Shown here: positions 15,661-24,431 of the stretch, in pieces | Layout of the letters: every line of letters begins with the position of its first letter | Numbering within the stretch: the first letter of the stretch is position 1 | Source: Bacilli bacterium | Lineage (GTDB): Bacteria; Bacillota_I; Bacilli_A; RF39; UBA660 | Length of the DNA: 28,563 bases | Assembly: GCA_028703035.1 (NCBI GenBank) | Contig: JAQVNR010000009.1 | Span: 1 to 28,563, forward strand | Direction of reading: 5' to 3' | The notes under the pieces: model-generated | The model's database searches: none | What the model was told of the DNA's origin: nothing | The model's input: the letters and a program-made list of their open reading frames with translations, nothing else | Made by a program: the position numbers and the translations under genes

Positions 15661-16431
15661 TTATTTAGCGCCCGTTCCTCCATCGATTCGGTGAATAGTT
15701 CCAGTTAAGTATGTAGATAAATCTGATGCTAAGAATAACATAGTATTTACAACATCTTGATTATTTGCATATCTTCCAAAAGGGATGTCTTTAACAAAAG
15801 CATCCTTTAAAGCATCTGGTGCATCTGGGGCAGCCTTTTTTTCAATTTGTCTCATCATATTATTATTTACTGGTCCTGGGCAAATAGCATTTACTCTAAC
15901 GTTATATGGTGCTGATTCTAATGCTGCTGATTTAGTTATTCCAATTACTGCATGTTTGGATGCAATATATGGAGCCAATCCAGGACTACCCATTAATCCA
16001 GCAACAGATGCAGTATTAATAATGCTGCCACTTTTATTTTGATACATTATAGGTAATACATGTTTAAGTCCAAAATATGTTCCTTTAATATTAATATTAA
16101 TAACGCAATCTAAATTCTTTTCTTCTGTATCAACTATATTTGCAACTTCTCCTTCAGTTCCAGCATTATTTAAAAAGATGTCGATTGTTCCAAACTTTTC
16201 AATTGTTTGATCAACATAACTTTTAACTTCATTTTCATTTCTTATATCTGCTTGGATAAATAATACCCTCGATGCATCTAAATTAAGTCTTTCTTCTAAA
16301 TTTTTTAATTTATCAGGATTAGTCCCAATAAGTGATAATTTTGCTCCTTTTCTAGCAAATTCTTCGGCAGCAGTACCGCCAATTCCTCCAGTTGCTCCAG
16401 TAATTACAACAACTTTATTTTTAAAATTCAT
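15661..16431 (-). CDS. Short-chain dehydrogenase/reductase
   Basis: This 256-residue protein is a classical SDR with cofactor loop TGATGGIG (11-18), NNAG, catalytic Ser in NTASVAG, the YIASK motif (Tyr/Lys), and PGPVNNNM. The first 15 residues (NFKNKVVVITGATGG) are typical. The substrate cannot be read; Bacillota members of this type act on sugars, bile acids or acyl chains. GGAGG with 4 bases precedes the chosen ATG 16431. It lies 17 bases after the HerA-like gene and directly before the TtcA-like gene, so all three may be co-transcribed. Confidence 0.8.
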   Translation of the reverse strand: MNFKNKVVVITGATGGIGGTAAEEFARKGAKLSLIGTNPDKLKNLEERLNLDASRVLFIQADIRNENEVKSYVDQTIEKFGTIDIFLNNAGTEGEVANIVDTEEKNLDCVININIKGTYFGLKHVLPIMYQNKSGSIINTASVAGLMGSPGLAPYIASKHAVIGITKSAALESAPYNVRVNAICPGPVNNNMMRQIEKKAAPDAPDALKDAFVKDIPFGRYANNQDVVNTMLFLASDLSTYLTGTIHRIDGGTGAK

Positions 16432-16448
16432 ATTTCCTCCTTCTACTT

Positions 16449-18212
16449 TCATGAAGTAGTTCCTTTCCATCTTTCTATAACATCACAGTTTGCTGAATAT
16501 GGCATTGGGTTTGGCAAATCCATTTTTATTAAAAGAGGTATTTTAAATGCATTACCAAATGACACTAAAGTTCCAGCTTGCAATGAATTTAACTTTTCAA
16601 TAATATCACCTGAGATATTAGGTAACATTTTTTCAATATATTCTAAGTCTTTAGGATGAGTCATTTTATGAACTAAAAAGTTACTCATCTGCGCGATAAC
16701 TGTTTCACTTATATCAACAGGTCTTTGACTTATTAAATTAATTAATACTCCATATTTACGTCCTTCCTTGGCGATTCTTTCAAATATATTATAACCTAGT
16801 AAAAACTGGTCATTATCTTTTACTACATATCTATGAGCCTCTTCAATTATTAAGTGAAATGGTATAGATGCTCGCACTTTCCTACTCTTAGAAAAATCAA
16901 AAATCATTTTACTCATTATTTTAACAATCACTTTAGCAAGTATATCATCTATATCCTCTAAATTTATATTAATAATTTGACTTCTTTTATTATTCATAAC
17001 TATTAAACTAGATATATATGTTTCTAAGTTAATATATTTATTTACATCAAAGTATTTTCTATTCTTACTATTAATTAAAGTACTAAGTCTCACTTTTAAA
17101 ATAATAGATGAACTTTCCATCACTGAATTATTTAAAAAGCCTTCACCTATTAAAGTAAAATTTAAAGCTTTTTCAATATCAAATAAGTTATAATATGGCT
17201 CTATAGGCTCTTTTATTTTAGATTCAATTGTCTCATCTAAATGTTTAGCTATATATTCATTAATAAGGACCGATTCACCAAATTCACCTTTAGAATCTAT
17301 TTTAAAACATTCAGAAAACCTTCTAGTATAACCAATTCCTTGAATCTCGGCATTCATATTAAAATCTGGAGTTTGGCAAGAGGCAATTATTGTAAAAATA
17401 TCGTTTTTCTTACCACTTGAATTTTTATTACTAAATAATATTGCTTGAATTGCATGCGCAATTAAATGATTTTTTAATTTTTCGGTATCAGAATCATCCT
17501 TACTAAATAATTTTGCTAGTCTCATTGTTCTTTCAATTATCGTAAGCTGAGCATGATTTTCAGCATTAAGCAGGAGCGCTATATCATCATTAGTAAGTAA
17601 GAATACCGGAATCTGCAAAAGCATATCTGATTCATCAACTGGATTAGTTGTTAAAAATTTATATTGATAATTAGGATTTATTTTATTAATACCTTGAAAA
17701 GCAGTTTTATATTCCCCATAAGCATCAAAAACAAACATATTAGCATTATAAGATAAAAAGTTTTTATTTAAATAAATATTTTGCATAATTCTTGAAACCG
17801 AACAAGATTTACCAGAACCTGAATTACCAAAGATTGCTAGATGGTTAGAAAATAAATCATTAATATTACTAAAAATATTTCTTTCATTATAAGTGGGACT
17901 TTTACCAATATATATACTTTCGATTTGATTTTTTCCCATAATTATATCAAGCTCAGAATCATTAATAACCCGCATTTTAGATGATAAAGAAGGTTTTTTA
18001 ATTGTACCAGCAATAAATCTAGATCCAGCAAACTCGCCTAACAATTCAATTTTAACAGTATCTTCATCAATATTTTTAACCTCGCCTAATAATCTATCTT
18101 CTCCATTTTCAAAAACAACATGGAGATTCATTAGATTTGCTATAACATTACCTTCTTTATTAATCTCAACTATCGCATTGTTATCACTTATATATTTTAT
18201 TTTTCCAAACAT
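16449..18212 (-). CDS. HerA-like DUF87 ATPase
   Basis: This 587-residue protein has the HerA plan: an N-terminal HAS-barrel (about 1-75), Walker A GNSGSGKS (129-136), Walker B-like FHLIIEEAHRYV, and the sensor part LISQRPVDISETVIAQMSNFLVHKMTHPKDL. HerA-type proteins are hexameric DNA translocases; in archaea they work with the nuclease NurA in end resection, and bacterial relatives act in defence or DNA repair. No NurA, Sir2 or other effector is next to it, only an SDR and a TtcA-like gene, so its job is open. The start is ATG 18212 behind AAGAAGG, with an extended -10 (TGC TATAAT, 18239-18247). It ends in TGA, which shows TGA is a stop here. Confidence 0.82.
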   Translation of the reverse strand: MFGKIKYISDNNAIVEINKEGNVIANLMNLHVVFENGEDRLLGEVKNIDEDTVKIELLGEFAGSRFIAGTIKKPSLSSKMRVINDSELDIIMGKNQIESIYIGKSPTYNERNIFSNINDLFSNHLAIFGNSGSGKSCSVSRIMQNIYLNKNFLSYNANMFVFDAYGEYKTAFQGINKINPNYQYKFLTTNPVDESDMLLQIPVFLLTNDDIALLLNAENHAQLTIIERTMRLAKLFSKDDSDTEKLKNHLIAHAIQAILFSNKNSSGKKNDIFTIIASCQTPDFNMNAEIQGIGYTRRFSECFKIDSKGEFGESVLINEYIAKHLDETIESKIKEPIEPYYNLFDIEKALNFTLIGEGFLNNSVMESSSIILKVRLSTLINSKNRKYFDVNKYINLETYISSLIVMNNKRSQIININLEDIDDILAKVIVKIMSKMIFDFSKSRKVRASIPFHLIIEEAHRYVVKDNDQFLLGYNIFERIAKEGRKYGVLINLISQRPVDISETVIAQMSNFLVHKMTHPKDLEYIEKMLPNISGDIIEKLNSLQAGTLVSFGNAFKIPLLIKMDLPNPMPYSANCDVIERWKGTTS

Positions 18213-18238
18213 TTTAACCAACCTTCTTTACTATTAAA

Positions 18239-18247
18239 ATTATAGCA
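18239..18247 (-). promoter_or_regulatory. Extended -10 promoter of the HerA-like gene
   Basis: The minus strand reads TGC TATAAT, ending 26 bases before the ATG at 18212. Confidence 0.6.
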
Positions 18248-18284
18248 TATTAATTTTACTTTTTAAATAGCAAGTTTTAAGACT

Positions 18285-18809
18285 TTAGATTGATTTATAC
18301 TCGCTCTTTAATATCGCATAATAAACTACATCAAAATACTTATCTAATCTTTTATTATAACTAGCTTCTTTAAACTCTCCTTCAAAGTTCATGTTTAATT
18401 TTTTAAATATTTTTAAAGATAATTTATTTTCTTTTACGGAGTCCGCTTCTATTCTATTTAATTTAATTACATTAAAAGCATAATCTATCATATACTTAGC
18501 ACATTCTATTGCATATCCTTTATTCCAATACTTATTATTAAATATAAAACTAATAGATGCTTTTAAATGTTTAGAGTTAATCTCTAATCCAAATTGTCCG
18601 ATCACTTTATTCTTTTTCTTTAAAACAATCGCATAATTTTCACTATAGTCATGATATTCTTGATTACTCTGATCTTCCACATATTCTTTAACTTCTTTTA
18701 AAGTATTGGCTCGACCTAAAAAATTCATAGTTAATTCGTTTCCTAAAATTTCATAAAAATCTTGCCAATCTGATTTTTCAAAGTCGCAAATTTTATAAAG
18801 AGCGATCTT
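18285..18809 (-). pseudogene. GNAT acetyltransferase, 5' end damaged
   Basis: The frame from the first in-frame ATG (18728) gives 147 residues of a RimJ/RimL-type GNAT: VIGQFGLEI, the acetyl-CoA strand and loop around YWNKGYAIECAKYMIDYAF, and KLNRIEADSVKENKLSLKIFKKLNMNFEGEFK. But the same frame stays open upstream and clearly encodes the missing start of the domain (KIALYKICDFEKSDW, then QDFYEILGNE) back to about 18809. No ATG, GTG or TTG occurs in that frame before the stop at 18846. An ATG at 18814 is out of frame by two bases. So the gene is truncated or frameshifted at its start, exactly where the remnant on the other strand begins. Confidence 0.65.
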
Positions 18810-18815
18810 AGCATA

Positions 18816-19484
18816 ATGAGTTTCGATAAAAACATTCCTAAAATTTTAACTGATATGTATTTAGCTGATATGAGTAAATACACGATTAATAAATTAGAAA
18901 GTACTAAAATAGAAAAAGTTTATAAAAGTATTTCTACTCAGTTAGCTAATGAAACTAGTAAACGATTTATTTATAAAAATGTAGAGTCAGGAGCCTCAAA
19001 AAGAAAATATGAAACTTCTATAGATTGGCTACTTGCCAGTAATATGGTTATTAAATGTAATTTAGTAGAAACAATTCCTCTTAAAGCTTTTGAAAATATA
19101 AATAAATTTAAATTATATTTAAGTGATATTGGCATGCTGACTAGTATTAGTGGTTTAAACTTTAGCGATATTATGCTTGATAAAGATTTTATGTATAAAG
19201 GCGCTATTGCAGAAAATTATGTAGCTTGTGAAATCTTTAATCAAAGTATTCCTTTAAATTATTGGCACAGTGGTAATACTGCTGCAATCGACTTTTTATT
19301 ATATAATAATGATGGAGTTATTCCAGTTGAAGTAAAAGCAGGTAAAAACACAAGGTCCCAAAGTTTGAAAGTATATACTGAAAAGTATAAACCAAAATAC
19401 TCAATAAGAATATCGACTAAAAATTTTGGAATAGATAATAATATTAAATCTATTCCCCTATATGCGGTATTTTGTATTAAATAA
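18816..19484 (+). pseudogene. C-terminal remnant of a DUF4143 AAA-type ATPase
   Basis: The 222 residues match the second half of the common ~400-residue ATPases with a DUF4143 domain: YLADMSKYTINK, VYKSISTQLANETSKRFIY, DWLLASNMVIKC, FKLYLSDIGMLTSI, GAIAENYVACEIF, YWHSGNTAAIDFLL, PVEVKAGKNTRSQSLKVY. The final part is the nuclease-like DUF4143 core. The N-terminal ATPase half with Walker A and B is missing, there is no ribosome binding site before ATG 18816, and the frame is blocked by a TGA at 18771. It is most likely a dead fragment left by a rearrangement. A free-standing product cannot be excluded. Confidence 0.7.
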
Positions 19485-19517
19485 AAGAAGTATTGTTTTT
19501 CTACAATACTTCTTTTA
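19482..19517. terminator. Strong bidirectional terminator before gatB
   Basis: Bases 19483-19496 (AAAAGAAGTATTGT) pair perfectly with 19503-19516 around TTTTCT, a 14-bp stem (15 with the outer T-A). T runs lie on both strands. It ends the hisS-aspS-gatCAB transcript, and the gatB stop codon (19515-19517) lies in its arm. Confidence 0.85.
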
Positions 19518-20942
19518 AATTAACCTATTAAGTAAAATTTCTTTAACTTTAACAGGATTAGCTTTCCCTTTAGTTTCTTTCATAACCTGACCAACAAAGT
19601 AGTCAAACATATTAGTTTTACCATCTTTATATTCTTCTACTTGGGTTTTATTATTTTCTAATATCTTATTAATTATTTGAGTTAATTCATCATCATTATC
19701 AAGTTGTTCCATGTTATATTTTTTGATTAATACTTCTGGCTCTTCTTCATCTTCTAAAACTTTAAAAAATAATTCTTTAGCTTGTTTTGAACTGATTTTT
19801 CCTTTATTAAGTGGTTCTAAAATTTCAAATAATCTTTTTGGTGTTAAATAAAATTCATTTATTTCTAAATTATATTTATTTAAATAACCCATTATTTGAC
19901 TAGTTATCCAGTTTGCTGCTTCTTTTGGATTAATTCCAATCTCCAAGCACTCTTCAAAGTAATCACTATTTTCTTTTGTTTTAATAATTACTCCGGCATC
20001 ATAATTTGATAAGTTATACTGATCAATGTATGATTTTTTTCGCATCAATGGAAGCATTGGAATTTCAGCTTTTATTTCATCAAGCCACTCTTTTTCTATT
20101 TTAATTTTAGGAATATTTGGGTCAATATAATATTTATAATCAACACTTTCAACCTTTTCTCTCATTCTAACTGTTGTAGATGTTTCATCGTCCCATCTTC
20201 TTGTTTCTTGAATAATCTCATCTTGACGACCAGCCTTAATTAATCTAGTTTGGCGATCTATTTCATATAATATAGCAGCATGAACATTACTAAATGAGTT
20301 GACATTTTTAACTTCAACTTTAGTTCCTAGAGTAGTACTGCCCTCTTCCATTAAAGAAACGTTAACATCACATCTAATTTGACCTTTTTTGGTATCAGCA
20401 TCTGATGCTCCAGTATATTTATAAATATTTCTTAAATGCTCTAAGAACGCTACTGCGGCATCAGGTGAATAAATACATGGATCTGTCACTATTTCTAAAA
20501 GAGGAACGCCTGCTCTATTATAATCAATTAATGAATAATCAAAATAATGATCAAGAGAAGCAGTATCTTCTTCGAGATGAATATCATGTATAGTAATTGG
20601 AATAAGTGCATCACCTACTTCAACTTCAATTTTTCCATTAACACCGATTGGTGATGTATTTTGAGTTATTTGATATCCCTTTGATAAATCTGGATAAAAA
20701 TAATTTTTACGATCAAAAATTAATATTTCAGGAATAGCGCAGTTTAAACACATAGCCATCTTAATTGAATTTTTAACTGCTTCTTTATTAAGAAGTGGCA
20801 TAGTTCCAGGAAATGCCATATCAACTGGTGATACAACACTATTGGGAAGATCATTATATTCATTTTTTGATTTAGAAAACACTTTAGAGACTGTTTTAAG
20901 TTCACAGTGCATCTCTAAACCTATGACAACTTTTAAAGCCAT
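19515..20942 (-). CDS. gatB: Asp-tRNA(Asn)/Glu-tRNA(Gln) amidotransferase subunit B
   Basis: GatB binds the misacylated tRNA and activates its Glu or Asp so that ammonia from GatA can convert it to Gln or Asn. The 475-residue length is normal. Signatures are VVIGLEMHCELKT at the start, NEYNDLPNSVVSPVDMAFPGTMPLLN, RKNYFYPDLSKGYQITQ, LEEDTASLDH, DYNRAGVPLLEIVTDP, and the YqeY-like tail ending NPVKVKEILLNRL. Its ATG overlaps the gatA stop by one base (TAATG). It is the last gene of the operon. Confidence 0.97.
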   Translation of the reverse strand: MALKVVIGLEMHCELKTVSKVFSKSKNEYNDLPNSVVSPVDMAFPGTMPLLNKEAVKNSIKMAMCLNCAIPEILIFDRKNYFYPDLSKGYQITQNTSPIGVNGKIEVEVGDALIPITIHDIHLEEDTASLDHYFDYSLIDYNRAGVPLLEIVTDPCIYSPDAAVAFLEHLRNIYKYTGASDADTKKGQIRCDVNVSLMEEGSTTLGTKVEVKNVNSFSNVHAAILYEIDRQTRLIKAGRQDEIIQETRRWDDETSTTVRMREKVESVDYKYYIDPNIPKIKIEKEWLDEIKAEIPMLPLMRKKSYIDQYNLSNYDAGVIIKTKENSDYFEECLEIGINPKEAANWITSQIMGYLNKYNLEINEFYLTPKRLFEILEPLNKGKISSKQAKELFFKVLEDEEEPEVLIKKYNMEQLDNDDELTQIINKILENNKTQVEEYKDGKTNMFDYFVGQVMKETKGKANPVKVKEILLNRLI

Positions 20943-22345
20943 TATTTACCTCCCTTGGTAGTTTGATTTTTATAACCTAATATATTTTCAATATTATAAG
21001 CAATATTAAGAAGATTTTCATCATCTTTAATATTACCGGTAATATTAATTCCTACAGGCATGTTATTAACAAAGCCGCTGGGAATAGTAATTGATGGAAA
21101 GCCTCCAAAGTTAGCAATAGCTAAGTACTGCTCGGTTTTTAGATAAACAGGCAGTTTATCATCAGCCTTTGGAGCAGGTGATAAACTAGCAGGAAGTATC
21201 ATCCCATCATAAGTTTTAAATAAATCACTTATTTTATCAGTAATTATTTTTCTTACCTTTGCGGAGTTAAAAAGATACCTATCAATATTTTCTGCCCTTA
21301 AGACATATGAACCAATAATAAATTTCCTTTTTATTAGTGGCGAAAAACCATTAGTTCGGTGATCAAACATCATTTCCTCAGCAGTCTTTCCTTTACCCCG
21401 TGGGCCAAAGATCATCCCAGTTAAATTTGCCATATTACTTGTTGCCTCGGCTGAGGCAATTGTAAAATATGCTGGATATATTGCATTAAGTAAGGTTTTA
21501 TCAATACTTATTTCATCAACTGTAAATCCTAAAGTACGAACCTTATTTAAAGTTTCATTAAATAACTCTAAGGTTTTAGTTGTTTCATCTAATGTATCTG
21601 AATAATTATTTTCGCATATTTCTTTAATATAAAATAGTTTTTTTGTCTTTATATTAGCAGTAAGACTACTAGTTAAATTAATATTAGAACTATCCCATGA
21701 AGTCATATCATTTTCATCAATACCTTTTATAGTATCAACTACAAGGGCTGCATCTTTTACAGAAGTTGTAATAACTCCAACATGATCAAAAGATGATGCA
21801 AGAGCAAATAAACCGTATCTAGAAATCATTCCATAAGTAGGTTTATAACCAACTACTCCACAGTATGATGACGGTTTTCTAATTGAGCCACCAGTATCAC
21901 TACCAAGAGCAAAGGGAACAATCCCAGCTGCAACAGCAGCACAGGATCCTGCTGATGAACCTCCAGTTATTCTTTCATTATCCCAAGGGTTTTTAACTGC
22001 GCCTGTATGACCAGTTGTTCCAGTTTCTCCCATGCCTAATTCGTCCATGACAGTTTTTCCAATATTAACAGCACCTGTTTCTTTCAATTTTTTAATTGCA
22101 GTTGCATCAAAAAATGGTATATAATCTTTTAATGAGTTTGATGATGCAGTCGAAAGAATACCTTTAGTTGAAAAATTATCTTTAGCTACATAGGGAATGC
22201 CAGATAAAACTAAATCTTTATCTTCTACTTTTGCATCATTAATAATTGTCACAAAAGCATTTAAATTACTATTTTTAGCTTTAATTATACTTTCATTTAT
22301 TAATTCATCGCCTGTTTTAAGTTTAGTTTTTAAAGTATCAATCAT
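20942..22345 (-). CDS. gatA: Asp-tRNA(Asn)/Glu-tRNA(Gln) amidotransferase subunit A
   Basis: GatA is the amidase that frees ammonia from glutamine and channels it to GatB. The 467 residues carry the amidase signature with the complete Ser-cisSer-Lys triad K55, S130 and S154 (in YVAKDN, GGSSAGS and GSDTGGSIR); the 75 and 24 residue spacings equal those of known GatA proteins. The substrate part FDHVGVITTSVKDAA and the FGPRGKGKTAEEM segment are also typical. Start and stop each overlap the neighbours by one base (TAATG), showing tight coupling. Confidence 0.97.
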   Translation of the reverse strand: MIDTLKTKLKTGDELINESIIKAKNSNLNAFVTIINDAKVEDKDLVLSGIPYVAKDNFSTKGILSTASSNSLKDYIPFFDATAIKKLKETGAVNIGKTVMDELGMGETGTTGHTGAVKNPWDNERITGGSSAGSCAAVAAGIVPFALGSDTGGSIRKPSSYCGVVGYKPTYGMISRYGLFALASSFDHVGVITTSVKDAALVVDTIKGIDENDMTSWDSSNINLTSSLTANIKTKKLFYIKEICENNYSDTLDETTKTLELFNETLNKVRTLGFTVDEISIDKTLLNAIYPAYFTIASAEATSNMANLTGMIFGPRGKGKTAEEMMFDHRTNGFSPLIKRKFIIGSYVLRAENIDRYLFNSAKVRKIITDKISDLFKTYDGMILPASLSPAPKADDKLPVYLKTEQYLAIANFGGFPSITIPSGFVNNMPVGINITGNIKDDENLLNIAYNIENILGYKNQTTKGGK

Positions 22346-22647
22346 TATCCCACCACCTTTGGTACTTCAATTTCTCTATTTTGAATATTTTTAGCGTTTG
22401 CTAAAAGAAGATCAATAGCAGTTCCTTCTTCACTATTATCATCTTCTCTTAAAGCAGTTTCATATAAATCAAATGGATGGGTTTGAACTTCAACACTTTG
22501 AATGTTTTCAATATTACTTATCGCATCCATCTTAGACTTTAAAAACTCAAGTTCTTCTAATAAAAAATCTACTTCATCATCATTTATAGCAAAGAGTAAG
22601 GTTGATGCAAGTTCATTAATTGTTTCTTTTGTAAATTCTTTAGTCAC
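22345..22647 (-). CDS. gatC: Asp-tRNA(Asn)/Glu-tRNA(Gln) amidotransferase subunit C
   Basis: GatC is the small subunit that wraps around GatA and GatB and stabilises the complex. The 100-residue length, the N-terminal helices (ELASTLLFAINDDEVDFLLEELEFL) and the later HPFDLYETALREDD stretch fit the family, though sequence match is loose as usual for GatC. It starts with GTG; GGAGG lies 6 bases before it, and the first 8 bases overlap the end of aspS. Position between aspS and gatA strengthens the call. Confidence 0.88.
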   Translation of the reverse strand: MTKEFTKETINELASTLLFAINDDEVDFLLEELEFLKSKMDAISNIENIQSVEVQTHPFDLYETALREDDNSEEGTAIDLLLANAKNIQNREIEVPKVVG

Positions 22648-24397
22648 AAATATCCTCCTTCATAATAGATATTCCCAGTTCTTCTAACTGATTTATATCT
22701 ACTTCATTTGGAGCATCGCTCATTAAGTCAGTTGCTGATTGAGTTTTAGGAAATGCGATAACATCTTTTATATTATCTGTTTTAGCAAGAAGCATAATGA
22801 TCCGGTCTAGTCCAAATGCAATTCCACCATGAGGTGGAGTTCCATATTTTAAAGCATCTATAAAAAAACCAAATTTAAGCTCTGCTTCTTCATCAGATAT
22901 TCCTAAGGCTTTAAATACATGGCCCTGGATTTTTTCCTCATGAATTCTAATTGATCCACCACCTATTTCATAACCGTTTAAAACCATATCATATGATACA
23001 GATAAACACTGATTTGGTGTCTTTAATTTATCAAGTGATTCCGGCATTGTGAAAGGATGATGAGTTGAGACATATCTGTTTTCCGTTTTAGAATATTCAA
23101 ACATTGGAAAATCAGTTACAAACAAAAAGTTATAAGTATTATCTAGGATTAAATTAAAATCTTCAGCAATTTTTAATCTCAGAGCACCAAGTGATGAATA
23201 AACAACCTTAGGACTACCACAAACAATTAAAACTAGGTCACCATTTTCAACATTAAATTTATTTTTAATATTTGTTTGGATATCTTGTTCTAAATTTTTG
23301 GCAATTATGCCACTAAATTCATCATTGTCATATTTAAGCCATGCTAGTCCTTTAGCACCATATATTTTAACAAATTCAGTCAAACGATCAATTTCATTAC
23401 GAGAATATTTGTTATTTTTAACGATTAAACATTTAGCTATACCGCCATCCTTAATAGCGCTAGAAAAAACATTCATTGAAGTATTTTTTAACTCTTCAGT
23501 TAAGTCATTTAAATGTAGGCCAAATCTAGTATCCGGTTTATCAGAACCAAACTTTTCCATTGCTTCAAAATATGTTAGATGGGGAAAGTCATAATCAACA
23601 TTTAAACCCACACTATCTTTTACAACATGTTTAATTAATGCCTCAGCCATTCTTAAAACATCTTCTTGATTAACAAAGCTCATTTCAATATCAACTTGGG
23701 TAAATTCTGGCTGACGGTCTGCTCTTAAGTCCTCATCTCTAAAACATTTAGCTATTTGATAATACTTTTCAAATCCAGCAACCATTAAAACTTGTTTAAA
23801 CAGTTGAGGACTTTGCGGAAGAGCATAAAATGATCCTTTTTTTATTCTAGATGGAACTAAATAATCTCGAGCACCTTCTGGAGTGCTTTTGCATAAAATA
23901 GGAGTTTCAAAATCAATAAAACCATTATTATCTAAATAAGATCTAAAAGCTTTGTTTACTTTATGACGCAAAATCATAATATTTTTTAGTTTATCACGTC
24001 TTAAATCTAAATAACGATATTTAAGCGCTATTTGTTCATCTATTTCTTTATCATCATAAATATTAAATGGAAGTGTCTCACTTTCACTTAAAACTGTTAA
24101 ATTATTAGCGATTAATTCAATTTTTCCTGTGGGAATATTTTTATTAATTTCACTTTCATTTCTTTTTTGAAGAGTACCAGTAACTTTAATACAATATTCA
24201 TTTTTTATGTTTTCTGCTATCTTAAAATCATCTTTTAAGAACTTACGATTAAAAACTGTTTGAATAATTCCTGATAAATCTCTTAAATCTACAAAGATTA
24301 CTCCACCCATATCTCTTCTTTTATTAACCCATCCATAGACTGTTATTTCTTGATTAATATCTTCTATTGTTAAATTCCCATTATTTATTATTTTCAT
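22640..24397 (-). CDS. aspS: Aspartyl-tRNA synthetase, bacterial type
   Basis: This 585-residue class II synthetase has the N-terminal OB fold (YGWVNKRRDMGGVIFVDLRD), motif 2 (FRDEDLRADRQPEFTQVD), the bacterial GAD insert, and motif 3 (GIAFGLDRIIMLL). Co-operon gatCAB and the T-box suggest it is non-discriminating and also charges tRNA-Asn with Asp. From memory, specificity depends on a residue just after RRD (His in some non-discriminating enzymes, Leu in Escherichia coli); here it is M30, so sequence alone does not settle it. AGAGGAAC precedes ATG 24397. Confidence 0.96.
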   Translation of the reverse strand: MKIINNGNLTIEDINQEITVYGWVNKRRDMGGVIFVDLRDLSGIIQTVFNRKFLKDDFKIAENIKNEYCIKVTGTLQKRNESEINKNIPTGKIELIANNLTVLSESETLPFNIYDDKEIDEQIALKYRYLDLRRDKLKNIMILRHKVNKAFRSYLDNNGFIDFETPILCKSTPEGARDYLVPSRIKKGSFYALPQSPQLFKQVLMVAGFEKYYQIAKCFRDEDLRADRQPEFTQVDIEMSFVNQEDVLRMAEALIKHVVKDSVGLNVDYDFPHLTYFEAMEKFGSDKPDTRFGLHLNDLTEELKNTSMNVFSSAIKDGGIAKCLIVKNNKYSRNEIDRLTEFVKIYGAKGLAWLKYDNDEFSGIIAKNLEQDIQTNIKNKFNVENGDLVLIVCGSPKVVYSSLGALRLKIAEDFNLILDNTYNFLFVTDFPMFEYSKTENRYVSTHHPFTMPESLDKLKTPNQCLSVSYDMVLNGYEIGGGSIRIHEEKIQGHVFKALGISDEEAELKFGFFIDALKYGTPPHGGIAFGLDRIIMLLAKTDNIKDVIAFPKTQSATDLMSDAPNEVDINQLEELGISIMKEDICD

Positions 24398-24431
24398 ATG
24401 TTCCTCTTTTCTAAAATTTTCATATTAATAC

